From: DASQHY01 sp036390175
GTDB lineage: Bacteria; Acidobacteriota; Terriglobia; Acidiferrales; UBA7541
DNA: 36,082 nucleotides
Direction of reading: 5' to 3'
Assembly: GCA_036390175.1 (NCBI GenBank)
Contig: DASWCG010000086.1
Location: 1 to 36,082, forward strand
Below the pieces are notes generated by a model, which was not told the DNA's origin, searched no databases, and saw only the letters and a list, made by a program, of their open reading frames with translations. Numbering within the stretch: position 1 is the stretch's first letter; every line of letters starts with the position of its first letter. Below, piece after piece: positions 25,115-32,576 of the stretch. Position numbers and translations under genes: made by a program.

Positions 25115-25762
25115 TTAGGAGTAGCGAGGGAGGCGTGCGAGGACTTGCGCGGGGTAATTGGGATTGCCGCCGCCGTTCCAGAGAAGAAGCGCGCGGGTAA
25201 GGAGCGCGGGGTCGAGAGAAGAGGCAGAGGGGATAGAGGACGTAGAGGAGGCTGAGGAAACAGAGGAAATAGAGGAGGTTGAGGAGGGAGAGGAAGCCGG
25301 GGACGCAGAGGGATTCCTCGACTCGCTCCGCTCGCTCGGAATGACCTCATAGCTGCTCGGGTTGACAGAAACAGAGCCGCGCACGGCGTTGCGGGGGAAG
25401 TCGTTGGCGGCGAGCGCGAGCTTGGCGGAGAGGACGCGGCAACCGACCGCAATTCCCTGCTCCGGATCGCACAACTCGGAAAGAAACGGATGTTCACTGG
25501 CCGCGAAGCCATGTTCGCGCGCGACCTGCCCCATCACCTGCATGAGTCCCCAGGAAAAGCCGCGCGCCCAGGCTTCGGATGCAGTGATTTTGTTGTTGGT
25601 GTAAAGCGGCGCGACGTAGCGCGAAAAGAACGTCGGCTCGTAGCGCATGGCGTAAGGATTCCAGGAGGATTCCTGTTCGATGACGGCGCACACCAGCGCC
25701 GGATCGAGCGCGTGGGCGGCGGCGATGCGCCGCGCGAGAGCGATGAGTGGGGTGGGAGGCAT
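25115..25762 (-). CDS. Lytic transglycosylase (SLT fold) with repeat-derived insert
   Basis: The 215-residue protein cleaves peptidoglycan between MurNAc and GlcNAc in homologues. CAVIEQESSWNPYAMRYEP contains the catalytic glutamate (E31 in ESSWNP), and GFSWGLMQVMGQVA matches the G-L-M-Q-(V/I)-M motif. The C-terminal LLLWNGGGNPNYPAQVLARL corresponds to the AYNAG-type motif. Between about residues 129 and 183 the normal fold is interrupted by EVIPSERSESRNPS and a Ser-rich SSx tripeptide tract; these are translations of a palindromic repeat and a 9-bp tandem array. The frame is kept, so the enzyme may still fold with a disordered loop. No signal peptide is visible, as in phage endolysins. The ATG at 25762 lacks a clear Shine-Dalgarno. 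Confidence 0.8.
   Translation of the reverse strand: MPPTPLIALARRIAAAHALDPALVCAVIEQESSWNPYAMRYEPTFFSRYVAPLYTNNKITASEAWARGFSWGLMQVMGQVAREHGFAASEHPFLSELCDPEQGIAVGCRVLSAKLALAANDFPRNAVRGSVSVNPSSYEVIPSERSESRNPSASPASSPSSTSSISSVSSASSTSSIPSASSLDPALLTRALLLWNGGGNPNYPAQVLARLPRYS
25227..25307. repeat. 9-bp tandem array (nine units, GAGGANNNN)
   Basis: Nine consecutive 9-bp units start GAGG or GGGG: for example GAGGACGTA, GAGGAGGCT, GAGGAAACA, GAGGAAATA. They directly abut the palindromic element at 25308. On the minus strand they encode an SSx tripeptide repeat inside the transglycosylase. Confidence 0.85.
25308..25345. repeat. REP-like palindromic element inside the transglycosylase gene
   Basis: GGATTCCTCGACTCGCTCCG continuing to CTCGGAATGAC is an imperfect palindrome (ATTCC...GGAAT ends, CGAGCG/CGCTCG inside). 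It translates on the minus strand to VIPSERSESRNPS, a repeat translation I recognise from many Acidobacteria proteins. Confidence 0.8.
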
Positions 25763-25949
25763 GGACTCTGGAGGTGCGAGGAGGTTCGGGATGACAGACG
25801 CGGACTACAGATCGCGGCGGCGATGACCGTTGAGCAGCGTGAGGGTGAGAGGAGACATGGGTCTTGGAACTTGGAGGTCAGAGTTCAAACGCTCACGCGA
25901 CAACCGATTCCCAATCGTGAACGGGACAGGCTTGGGGAGGCCTGTGCCA

Positions 25950-26369
25950 CTAGATACGTCGGAGTTCGTCTTCGATGGCGAGGCGGGAAGAATCCCCGAG
26001 GTCCACGTATTCGACGCCGATGCCGACGCCGGGGAGGCAGTAGCGCACTTCACAGCGCGTTTCGATGAGGCGCTGCGAGCGCGGCAGCCGGAAACTGAGC
26101 CGCAGGACAGCGCCCTGGGGAAACTGCTCGCCCGTATTGATGAACATGCCGCGCGTGGAGATGTCGGGCGTGCGCAGATTGATGGGGCGCGAGGAGCCTT
26201 CGTAGAGCACGGTGAGATCACGGATCGCGGGGAAACGCAACGTCGCGCGCGGCGACGAAAATGGCCCGCCGTGCGGTTGATGATTACCGCCGGAGGCTGT
26301 TTTTGCGGCGGGCCGCGGACGTTTGGCGCGGGCGGCGCGTTTGCGGGTTGCGGTTTTACGACGGCTCAT
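25950..26369 (-). CDS. PilZ-domain protein
   Basis: The 139-residue protein has a basic N-terminal tail (1-35, Arg/Lys/Ala-rich) and a PilZ domain. Both c-di-GMP-binding motifs are present: R41-A-T-L-R45 (RxxxR) and D69-I-S-T-R-G74 (D/NxSxxG). The domain continues with FPQGAVLRLSFRLP and ends in GVGIGVEYVDLG. The ATG at 26369 begins just after the PilB-like gene stops (88 bp gap with GAAATTCGAAAC-type spacer sequence). The pairing suggests that c-di-GMP controls the adjacent ATPase or its machine, as PilZ proteins do for type IV pili. Confidence 0.87.
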   Translation of the reverse strand: MSRRKTATRKRAARAKRPRPAAKTASGGNHQPHGGPFSSPRATLRFPAIRDLTVLYEGSSRPINLRTPDISTRGMFINTGEQFPQGAVLRLSFRLPRSQRLIETRCEVRYCLPGVGIGVEYVDLGDSSRLAIEDELRRI

Positions 26370-26457
26370 GTCGAAAAGCCTCGCTGGAAATTCGAAACTC
26401 GAAATACGAAAACCAGGGCTTTTTGCGAGGGCGAGCTTCGCGTTTCGAACTTCGCGC

Positions 26458-28647
26458 TCAATGTTTCCTCCGGCGCGGAAAGAAGGTGCGGCGAAATTCG
26501 CGGACCACCGACTCCGCCGGATCGGCGTCGCGGTCTGGAACCACTTCCACCTCGTCGTCCTGCACTTCGGCGGAAACCTCGGCGAAGTCAGACTTCCCGG
26601 ATTTCCCCGCATGCGCCGGCTCGCCGTTGCCTGCATCTCCGGAGCCCTGCCGAGGCTTGTCCGGAACCGCGGACGGGCCCCGACTTGTCGGGGACGGTGC
26701 CAGCGCCTGCGCCACATCGGGCGTAACGCCCGGAGGAGTACGCAGCGCGACCTGCGGGACGCCGCCAGTTGCAGCGACGCGTGCGGGCGACTCGCCCGCC
26801 GGGGCCGTGGCGATGCGGCGCGTGGCGCAGAACGGGCAGAACAAGAACGTGGGAGCGATTTCCTTGCCGCAATTCCCGCAGTGGTCGGGACGGTGGTCGT
26901 CAAAGGCGATAACCCGCTGGATTTCCTCGAGCGTGGTGAGCCCGGCGCGGACTTTTTCGAGCGCGGCCTCCTGCATCCATTTGATTCCGGCGGAGCGCGC
27001 GAGCTGGCGGATGACTTCGACCGGGGCTTTGGCGCGAACGGCGCGGCGGAGGGGCTCATCGAGCGACAGCACTTCGTACACGCCGACGCGGCCGCGATAG
27101 CCGGTGCGGCCGCACTCGGGGCAGCCAATAGGCGCGAACACGGTGGCTCCAGCGTCGTCCAGCCCGTGGGACACCAGGCGCGCGCGCAGCTCCGGCGAAA
27201 CCGGCATGGCCGCTTTGCAGCGGCACAAGCGGCGCACCAGGCGCTGCGCGACGATGCCGCTCAGCGAACTGGCAATCAGGTATTCGGGGATGCCCAGGTC
27301 CACCAGGCGGACGATGGCGCTCACGCTGTCGTTGGTGTGCAGCGTGGAGAGCACCAGGTGGCCGGTCTGCGAAGCCTTCAGCGCGATTTCGGCGGTCTCC
27401 GCGTCGCGGATTTCGCCGACCATGATGATGTTGGGGTCCTGGCGAAGAATGGAGCGGAGCGCGCTGGCAAACGTCAGCCCGGCTTTGGTGTGCACCTGCA
27501 CCTGATTGACGCCGTCGAGCATGTATTCCACCGGGTCTTCCACGGTGATGATGTTCACGGCCGGGCGGCGGAGATGATTGAGCGAGGCGTACAGCGTGGT
27601 GGACTTTCCCGAGCCGGTGGGCCCGGTGACCAGCAACATTCCCTGGGGCTGCGCGAGAATTTTTTTGAGCGCGGCGATGACTTCCTCGTCCATGCCCATA
27701 TCCGAAAAGGCGCTCAGCGCCGAAGTGGCTTCGAGCAGGCGCATCACGACTTTTTCGCCGTGATTGGTGGGAAGCGTGGAGATCCGGAAATCGATTTTTC
27801 GCCCGGCGAGGTTGACCATGAAACGGCCGTCCTGCGGGGCGCGGCGCTCGGCGATGTCCATGTCCGAGAGGACCTTGATGCGCGACACCAGCGAATTTTG
27901 GAGCTTGCCCTTGACCTGCATCAGTTCGCGCAGCACGCCGTCCACGCGGATGCGCACCATGGTGGCCGAAGACATCGGCTCGATGTGGATGTCGCTGCAG
28001 CGGCGGGCGGCCGCGCGGGCGATGATGCGGGAAACCAGGCGCACGGCCGGGGTGCGGCGGTGTGTCAACTCGGCCTGAAACTCGGCCATCGCTTCGCGCG
28101 CCGATTCGCGCGAGCTGACGGAGATGAATTCGATCTCGCCGACGTCGTCTTTGCCGGTGTCGTCCGAGGGGTCTTTGGACTCCACCATGGCCGCGGCTTC
28201 GGCTTCCTCTTCGGCGGCCGAGGCGTAATGTTTTTCAATGGCGGCGAGGATTTCGTCGCGGAAGCCCAGGCGCGGGGAGATGAGTTTGCCGGTCAGGAAG
28301 CGCAGTTCATCGAGCGTGCGGAGGTTCTGCGGCTCGGCCATCACCACGGTCAGGGAGCGATCGTCGTAATCGTAGGGCACCGCGCAGTAGCGCAGCGCCG
28401 TCTCGCGGGGAACGTACTCGAGCGCTTCCACCGAAGGAGGAAATTCGCGGAGATTATGGTAGGGGACGCGGGTGACTTCTTCGAGCGCGCTGATCAAGTC
28501 GGCTCTGTCGAGCGTCCCGCGCGCCAGCAGCAGCTCGCCAAGCTTCAGGACTTTGCCTTGCTGGTCGGAAACCGCTTGGGTCAGGTCTTCGGCGGAAATC
28601 TTCCCCCGTTCGCGGAGAACATCGCCCAGACGCTTCTTGGAGGCCAT
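26458..28647 (-). CDS. GspE/PilB-type secretion/pilus ATPase with zinc-ribbon and repeat-derived tail
   Basis: This hexameric ATPase powers type IV pilus extension or type II secretion. The 729-residue product has an N-terminal MshEN-like domain (about 1-150, GDVLRERGKISAEDL and LGELLLARGTL pattern) and an acidic linker. The ATPase core has Walker A GPTGSGKST (342-350, K348), the Asp box ITVEDPVEYM, Walker B NIIMVGEIRD and a His box LSTLHTNDS. The four-cysteine zinc site CRC...CPEC lies around residues 480-510. Beyond the normal PilB end (about residue 575) it adds a second zinc ribbon (C590, C593, C604, C607) and a low-complexity tail built largely from palindromic repeats. PilB and GspE cannot be separated from sequence alone. 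No pilin or secretin genes are nearby. Confidence 0.92.
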   Translation of the reverse strand: MASKKRLGDVLRERGKISAEDLTQAVSDQQGKVLKLGELLLARGTLDRADLISALEEVTRVPYHNLREFPPSVEALEYVPRETALRYCAVPYDYDDRSLTVVMAEPQNLRTLDELRFLTGKLISPRLGFRDEILAAIEKHYASAAEEEAEAAAMVESKDPSDDTGKDDVGEIEFISVSSRESAREAMAEFQAELTHRRTPAVRLVSRIIARAAARRCSDIHIEPMSSATMVRIRVDGVLRELMQVKGKLQNSLVSRIKVLSDMDIAERRAPQDGRFMVNLAGRKIDFRISTLPTNHGEKVVMRLLEATSALSAFSDMGMDEEVIAALKKILAQPQGMLLVTGPTGSGKSTTLYASLNHLRRPAVNIITVEDPVEYMLDGVNQVQVHTKAGLTFASALRSILRQDPNIIMVGEIRDAETAEIALKASQTGHLVLSTLHTNDSVSAIVRLVDLGIPEYLIASSLSGIVAQRLVRRLCRCKAAMPVSPELRARLVSHGLDDAGATVFAPIGCPECGRTGYRGRVGVYEVLSLDEPLRRAVRAKAPVEVIRQLARSAGIKWMQEAALEKVRAGLTTLEEIQRVIAFDDHRPDHCGNCGKEIAPTFLFCPFCATRRIATAPAGESPARVAATGGVPQVALRTPPGVTPDVAQALAPSPTSRGPSAVPDKPRQGSGDAGNGEPAHAGKSGKSDFAEVSAEVQDDEVEVVPDRDADPAESVVREFRRTFFPRRRKH
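26659..26799. repeat. Cluster of four palindromes in the ATPase gene tail
   Basis: Stems are: GTCCG/CGGAC (26659-26674); CCCCGAC-TT-GTCGGGG (26678-26693, perfect); GGGCGT-A-ACGCCC (26719-26731, perfect); GCGGGCGA-C-TCGCCCGC (26783-26799, perfect). Read on the minus strand they encode AGESPARVA, PPGVTPDVA and SPTSRGPSAVPDK in the C-terminal extension. Confidence 0.8.
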
Positions 28648-28805
28648 GGAGTCCTTGCGGCCGGAACGCGCCGAAATTGCAGGCGACCATTGTGTCCCCC
28701 GGCGGCACCGGCGTCAACATGACCTCGGTACCAAAGCCCTTATGAGTTAGGGGCAAAGTTATAGTCCTTTCGTACCACTCCGCAGCGGGTACCACATTTC
28801 GAGCC

Positions 28806-29366
28806 TCAGAACAGTGCGCCGGGGAGGGCGCCGAGCGTCGAGCCGAGGGAACTGCCCAGCGAGGAGAAAAATCCCGAAGGACGCGCGGCGTTGGCGCGGA
28901 CATTGAGCAACTCCGCGGGGATTCCCAGGGCGCGGCCGAGCAAGCCGGTGTCCACGCCATACAGTCCGGCGATGCCTTGCAGCGCAGCCATCTGCCGGTT
29001 GAACGCCGTGTTGGAGAAGGCCAGCTCGTTTTGCTGCGCGGCGCCGGCCGCTTCCCTGCCCTGCGAGCGCGCCAGCTCGTCGGCGAGTTCGCCGAAGCCG
29101 GCGGAGTTGCGCGTGCGCGCCAGGCGGTTCGCCGCGGATTGCTGCAGCGCGTCGAAGGCGCTGGCGAGCGATCCGAGTGAGCCGCTGGTGACCGCAGCTT
29201 TGTCGGCCGCGGACAGGCCGGGATTGTTGAGAATATTCTGATATTGCGGCAGCAGGATGTTGCGCGATTGTCCCAGCTGCGCCTGAAGCTGCTGATTGAA
29301 AGCGTCCGCGGCGGCGCGCTCCTGATCGGAAGCTCTGATGGTTGATGCTTGTGCTCCGCGTCCCAT
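28806..29366 (-). CDS. Hypothetical protein, possible phage structural protein
   Basis: The 186-residue product starts at ATG 29366 with a strong AGGAGGT at ideal spacing. It is Ala/Gln/Ser-rich and helical (DQERAAADAFNQQLQAQLGQ; AQQNELAFSNTAFNRQM), with a glycine/serine-rich hydrophobic end (GFFSSLGSSLGSTLGALPGALF). No signal peptide is seen. This composition is common in phage virion-internal or ejection-type proteins, and the neighbours include lysis-type genes, but no family is recognised. Function is uncertain; the coding status is well supported by the ribosome-binding site and open frame. Confidence 0.5.
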   Translation of the reverse strand: MGRGAQASTIRASDQERAAADAFNQQLQAQLGQSRNILLPQYQNILNNPGLSAADKAAVTSGSLGSLASAFDALQQSAANRLARTRNSAGFGELADELARSQGREAAGAAQQNELAFSNTAFNRQMAALQGIAGLYGVDTGLLGRALGIPAELLNVRANAARPSGFFSSLGSSLGSTLGALPGALF

Positions 29367-29532
29367 GGGGACCTCCTGGAGGATTGAGATTGGAAATTCG
29401 AAGTCAGAAGTCGGGAATCGGAAGTCAGAAAAAGATCCGGCCGGAAGGTGTGGCGCTATGATCGGAGGCCGACCATTTCACGGTGGCTTTCAATCGTAGG
29501 GGCGCCGAAATCGGCTGTGGCCTTCCATAGTT

Positions 29533-30261
29533 CTACACAGGTTGTCCGGGAGGAACCTCGGGAGCTGGAGCGACATCAACGGCGGGAGCAGCGGGGGCCG
29601 CAGCAACTACAGGGGCAACGGCAGCCAATTCAATCCAAGGATTCTCCAGCCCAGCGTCCAACTCATCATCGTTTGGACGGCCGAGTGTAAATGCCAGTTT
29701 GATTTTGAACTTCATGCGCGTTCTGTCATCCAGTTGAATGATTTTCTTCCGGAGCAACAAAGCAATGTCCGCTGTCGGCAGCGTGACTATTTGGCTGAAG
29801 TCTACAGACCAACCTTGGTCTTGCAATAGCGGATGTGGTTGTAGGTAGAAGTAATCAATGTAGCCGGGGTCGTCCGGGTCACGGGGATCTTTATTGGCTT
29901 TCAAACTGTTAAACCGTTCAGCAGCGTTCCGAATGTCGTCGCTGATAGTCTTTAAACGAGCTAGCGGGACGGCGTGTGCTCGTATTCTTCCACCGCGTGG
30001 CTCAAGGTCACAGCAATTTGAGAGAACGGCACAAAAACAGAATCGTGCCGGGACTTGTATCGTAACCCACCCTGTTTCACCACGGTGGTCGTGCGTCTTG
30101 GAAGAAATGTTTGGCAGGGCCGCATAGTCATAGTCCTGTGCGATTTCACCCAAGACATGCGTCTTGCCGTGCTCTAACAAGGGGTATGGGATACCCGCGA
30201 GGATATCTCCCTGCCTTAAAGCGGCATCATCAAAGCCTTGGGCACCGCGAACGAGATACAA
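29533..30261 (-). CDS. Unknown protein of three-gene cassette (QGDIL / SNCCDL motifs)
   Basis: The 242-residue protein has no signal peptide or membrane segment. Visible landmarks are LRQGDILAGIPYPLL near residues 15-29, FCFCAVLSNCCDLEP (C75, C77, C83, C84), YFYLQPHPLL, WSVDFSQIVTLP and a basic KIIQLDDRTRMKFKIKLA stretch. The C-terminus is an Ala/Pro-rich linker. It starts 18 bp after the protease gene and is probably coupled to it. GC content is lower than in the flanks. I do not recognise a named family. The Cys cluster may bind metal; the rest is unassigned. It is the last gene of the cassette. Confidence 0.65.
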   Translation of the reverse strand: MYLVRGAQGFDDAALRQGDILAGIPYPLLEHGKTHVLGEIAQDYDYAALPNISSKTHDHRGETGWVTIQVPARFCFCAVLSNCCDLEPRGGRIRAHAVPLARLKTISDDIRNAAERFNSLKANKDPRDPDDPGYIDYFYLQPHPLLQDQGWSVDFSQIVTLPTADIALLLRKKIIQLDDRTRMKFKIKLAFTLGRPNDDELDAGLENPWIELAAVAPVVAAAPAAPAVDVAPAPEVPPGQPV

Positions 30262-30279
30262 TATTACGACTCTCCCTCT

Positions 30280-31362
30280 CTAATCTCGCCGGATGGCAGA
30301 TTCGGGCACCCGGGCACGCAGCACCGAATCAACAACCCTAATTGCCCCGGCACTTAGCGGCCGTGGGGGTGCAACCGGAGGCGGGGCCGGTATCGCTTGA
30401 ATGAACTGCGCCTGAAATGTCGCCGTTTGGCGTATCAGCGCGTCGCCTGCGCTGTTCTCAAACAGTTTAAAGACGGGGGAATTTCCAAGGAGAATATCCA
30501 GGCAACAATAAAGCTCGTTTACAGCCGTCTGCAGGGCGGGGTTCGTCCGCGTATCGCCTACTCTGACACCCAGTGGCTGAAGGTCGGGAATCTTAATGGG
30601 TCGCCCATGCGACTTGAACCTGCCATGGTCGCTCAGGTAGTCCGCAATTCTTGTGGACTTCACTTCGGCGTCAGGGTCGTCGCTCAGCATGTACCTCTTC
30701 GTCCAGTCTTTGACGAGAATCTTGGCAAGGTCTATCGCATGACCGCAGTCCACGAGGAGCGAAGGTCCAAGTTGCGATAGAATCGGCATCCAGCCAGGCA
30801 GCTTGGTCGCATCCTGCTGTAATTCCGCTTGCGCTTTTTGGAATTGCTCCAAGATGGCCTCGGCGGGGGACGCACCGGTCTGGGTCCGCATCTGAGGGTC
30901 AATTGGACCAAGTTCGGCATCCGTATCCATCAGGATCTCATTGCCAGACATCGCCAACATTGTTGCCGCGCTTTTCGCGTAAGAGGGTACGATAAAACGC
31001 ACGCTCGTATATTTTCCGCGGAGCTGCTGAACGAGCGATTCGACGGCGTCCGGATAGCCGCCGGGGCTATGCAATAAAACATCTAAGTTGGGGCCTGGGA
31101 TGTTCTCGGTCACCGCCTTGAACCCAATCTTGTCGCTGGGGTCCATCATAAGCATGTCGATAGACACTGCTTTCGCCGGAGACGTGCAAGCGCTCGCGTA
31201 AACAATTAAGCGACGCCCAGTCACCTTCTCGACAGCGGCAATCTTGGAACGACGATAGTGGTCTTGTCGGGAAGGCTGGCCAGGAGCCGCTGGCTGCTGT
31301 TGGTCTTCTTGTTGAAGGCGGATGACGTCTTGGAGGATGCGATTCCAGGCTGACGCGGGCAT
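30280..31362 (-). CDS. SDH/ClpP-fold serine protease-like protein
   Basis: The 360-residue protein matches the serine dehydrogenase proteinase (SDH_sah) group of the ClpP/SppA clan. Seen are LLHSPGGYPDAVESLVQQL (residues 97-115; oxyanion GG at 101-102), FIVPSYAKSAATMLAMSGNE with the likely nucleophile S131, and ILMDTDAELGPIDPQ after it. DYLSDHGRFKSHGRPI lies further on (241-256). No signal peptide or transmembrane helix is visible, so it is expected to be cytoplasmic. The start ATG at 31362 directly abuts the stop of the 66-residue gene. Pro-rich segments occur at both ends. The assignment to the clan is good; the substrate is unknown, and SDH-like members are often encoded in accessory islands. 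Confidence 0.8.
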   Translation of the reverse strand: MPASAWNRILQDVIRLQQEDQQQPAAPGQPSRQDHYRRSKIAAVEKVTGRRLIVYASACTSPAKAVSIDMLMMDPSDKIGFKAVTENIPGPNLDVLLHSPGGYPDAVESLVQQLRGKYTSVRFIVPSYAKSAATMLAMSGNEILMDTDAELGPIDPQMRTQTGASPAEAILEQFQKAQAELQQDATKLPGWMPILSQLGPSLLVDCGHAIDLAKILVKDWTKRYMLSDDPDAEVKSTRIADYLSDHGRFKSHGRPIKIPDLQPLGVRVGDTRTNPALQTAVNELYCCLDILLGNSPVFKLFENSAGDALIRQTATFQAQFIQAIPAPPPVAPPRPLSAGAIRVVDSVLRARVPESAIRRD

Positions 31363-31563
31363 CTAGAGGCTCAGGCGTGTGGAATTCGTCGAGACGGACG
31401 AGCGCTGGTTCATGGCTTGAAGGGCAGCAAGATATTGTCGATAGGAAATGTTCATGACTCGCATGGCCTCAAACACCTGCGGGTACTCCTGCTGAAGGCG
31501 CTCGAAGTATGCGCGGACTTCGTCCTCATTGCTCAGGTCGACGACTTGAAGTGGGGCGCTCAT
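31363..31563 (-). CDS. Small helical protein, first gene of three-gene cassette
   Basis: The 66-residue product starts at ATG 31563 with GAGGAG 9 bases upstream. It is mostly helical and acidic at first (LSNEDEVRAYFERLQQEYPQ) with an aromatic middle and a polar Ser/Thr-rich end. Its last base abuts the protease start codon, implying coupled translation and a matched stoichiometry. No family is recognised. It could be an adaptor, inhibitor or antitoxin-like partner of the protease; this is inference from size and coupling only. Confidence 0.6.
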   Translation of the reverse strand: MSAPLQVVDLSNEDEVRAYFERLQQEYPQVFEAMRVMNISYRQYLAALQAMNQRSSVSTNSTRLSL

Positions 31564-31596
31564 TATCCAAATCTCCTCGGGGCCCATGGTAGTCAA

Positions 31597-31994
31597 GCCC
31601 CTGCTTTTAGATGTGGCGCAGACTGCTACGGGGTTATGCGCAGCACTTCAGTTGCCAAGCCGGATGTGCTTCATAATAGCGAGGTTAAGCAAAATCGCCC
31701 ACATCTTTAGACGCCGTTACCACTACCTTTCTAGGTATGATTTATCCCTCTCCATCCGAGCCTCTCGGTTGGGACAGGGACTCATTTACAACACGTGACC
31801 ATCTCCTGTCAATGACTTTATACTACTTACAGGCGCCCGCGCAAGGGGCGCCCCCGTCCTGTGCGCTTCCGCGGCGCCTGATGTCCCATGGAGACCCCCT
31901 TGAGGTTCGAGGCTGGAGCGAGGTTGGAGATTAGAAATTGGAGCAGACAAGATGCGCATTGCGAGGGAGGGCGCGATGAGCCAAGGTCTAATTT
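31597..31994 (-). other. Intergenic region upstream of three-gene cassette
   Basis: About 400 bp with no convincing gene. It contains AT-rich patches (TTTATACTACTTACAGG near 31816), the candidate minus-strand promoter, and a simple-sequence end (GGCTGGAGCGAGGTTGGAGAT) near 31910-31940, just after the GNAT gene's 3' end. Confidence 0.4.
31785..31812 (-). promoter_or_regulatory. Candidate promoter for the three-gene cassette
   Basis: Read on the minus strand: TTGACA (31812-31807), a 16-bp spacer, then TGTAAA (31790-31785). The -35 is perfect and the -10 matches four of six bases. It points towards the start at 31563 and would leave a leader of about 210 bases. Confidence 0.4.
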
Positions 31995-32465
31995 TTAACC
32001 TCTGCCCTCTAACCTCTTGCAGAACGGCGTCCAGGAATCGTCGCGGACCCAGCCGAGAGATTCGAGGCGGCGTCCGAAGCGACGCGCGATGCGAGGCGGA
32101 AGCCAGCAGTGAACGTCGGCGAGGCCTTTGGCCCAGGCGTCGCGCGAGGCGGCCTCCTGCAGGGCGACAATGCGCGCCCAGCGCTCGCGCGGGGCGGCAT
32201 CGCGCGGGTCGAGCAGCAGGTACGCTTCGCAGGTCAGCCGAAGCAGAGCGGCGGCGCGGATGCGCGGCGCAGTAGCACAGGCTTCAGCCTGTGCGGTTTG
32301 CGAAGGGACACAGACCATAGTCTGCGCCCCCGGTTCCTCTTCAAGGACCAGCTTGGAAACAAACAGCGGGTCGGCGAGATCAGGAAATGCGTAGTCGAAG
32401 CCCTGTGCGGCGTGCAAGGCGCGCAAGGCATCGAGATCTGTTGGAGTGTATTCGCGGATGAGCAT
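31995..32465 (-). CDS. GNAT-family acetyltransferase-like protein
   Basis: The 156-residue protein opens with MLIREYTPTDLDALRALHAA, the common GNAT start, and has AAALLRLTCEAYLLLDPRD and a helix-rich end with RRFGRRLESLGWVRDD. The canonical R/QxxGxG/A acetyl-CoA loop is not clear, so activity is uncertain. Between about residues 46 and 68 the sequence AQTMVCVPSQTAQAEACAT is a translated palindromic repeat (32275-32324) replacing a normal loop. GNAT proteins of this type occur within phage tail/virion gene blocks, matching its neighbours. The start ATG at 32465 is preferred over 32480 because it aligns with the family start. Confidence 0.65.
   Translation of the reverse strand: MLIREYTPTDLDALRALHAAQGFDYAFPDLADPLFVSKLVLEEEPGAQTMVCVPSQTAQAEACATAPRIRAAALLRLTCEAYLLLDPRDAAPRERWARIVALQEAASRDAWAKGLADVHCWLPPRIARRFGRRLESLGWVRDDSWTPFCKRLEGRG
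32275..32324. repeat. Two adjacent palindromes inside the GNAT gene
   Basis: GCACAGGCT-TC-AGCCTGTGC (32275-32294) is a perfect 9-bp stem, and CAGAC-CATA-GTCTG (32311-32324) is a perfect 5-bp stem. The first is a repeat I recognise from Acidobacteria (AQAEACA or HRLKPVLL in translation). Confidence 0.8.
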
Positions 32466-32479
32466 GTGTGGAGCAAGCA

Positions 32480-32570
32480 AAGGAGGCTGAGGAGGTAAAG
32501 GAGGTAAAGGATTCGCTTATCTCGGATTCCTTTGCTTCCTCTACTTCCTTTACGTCCTCGATCTCCTCTG
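32480..32570. repeat. Inverted pair of 9-bp purine/pyrimidine arrays
   Basis: AAGGAGGCT, GAGGAGGTA, AAGGAGGTA, AAGGATTCG on one side face TTCCTTTGC/TTCCTCTAC/TTCCTTTAC/GTCCTCGAT on the other, around a short loop. The unit resembles the array at 25227-25307 but is inverted and intergenic. Confidence 0.7.
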
Positions 32571-32576
32571 GGCGTC

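Noticed and set aside
25227..25307. Tandem 9-bp repeats considered as a CRISPR-like array
   Set aside because: Units are too short, without spacers, and lie inside a coding gene.
26323..28722. Long plus-strand open frame opposite the PilB-like gene
   Set aside because: The minus strand has all ATPase motifs; the plus-strand product has shadow-like His/Arg/Gly-rich composition.
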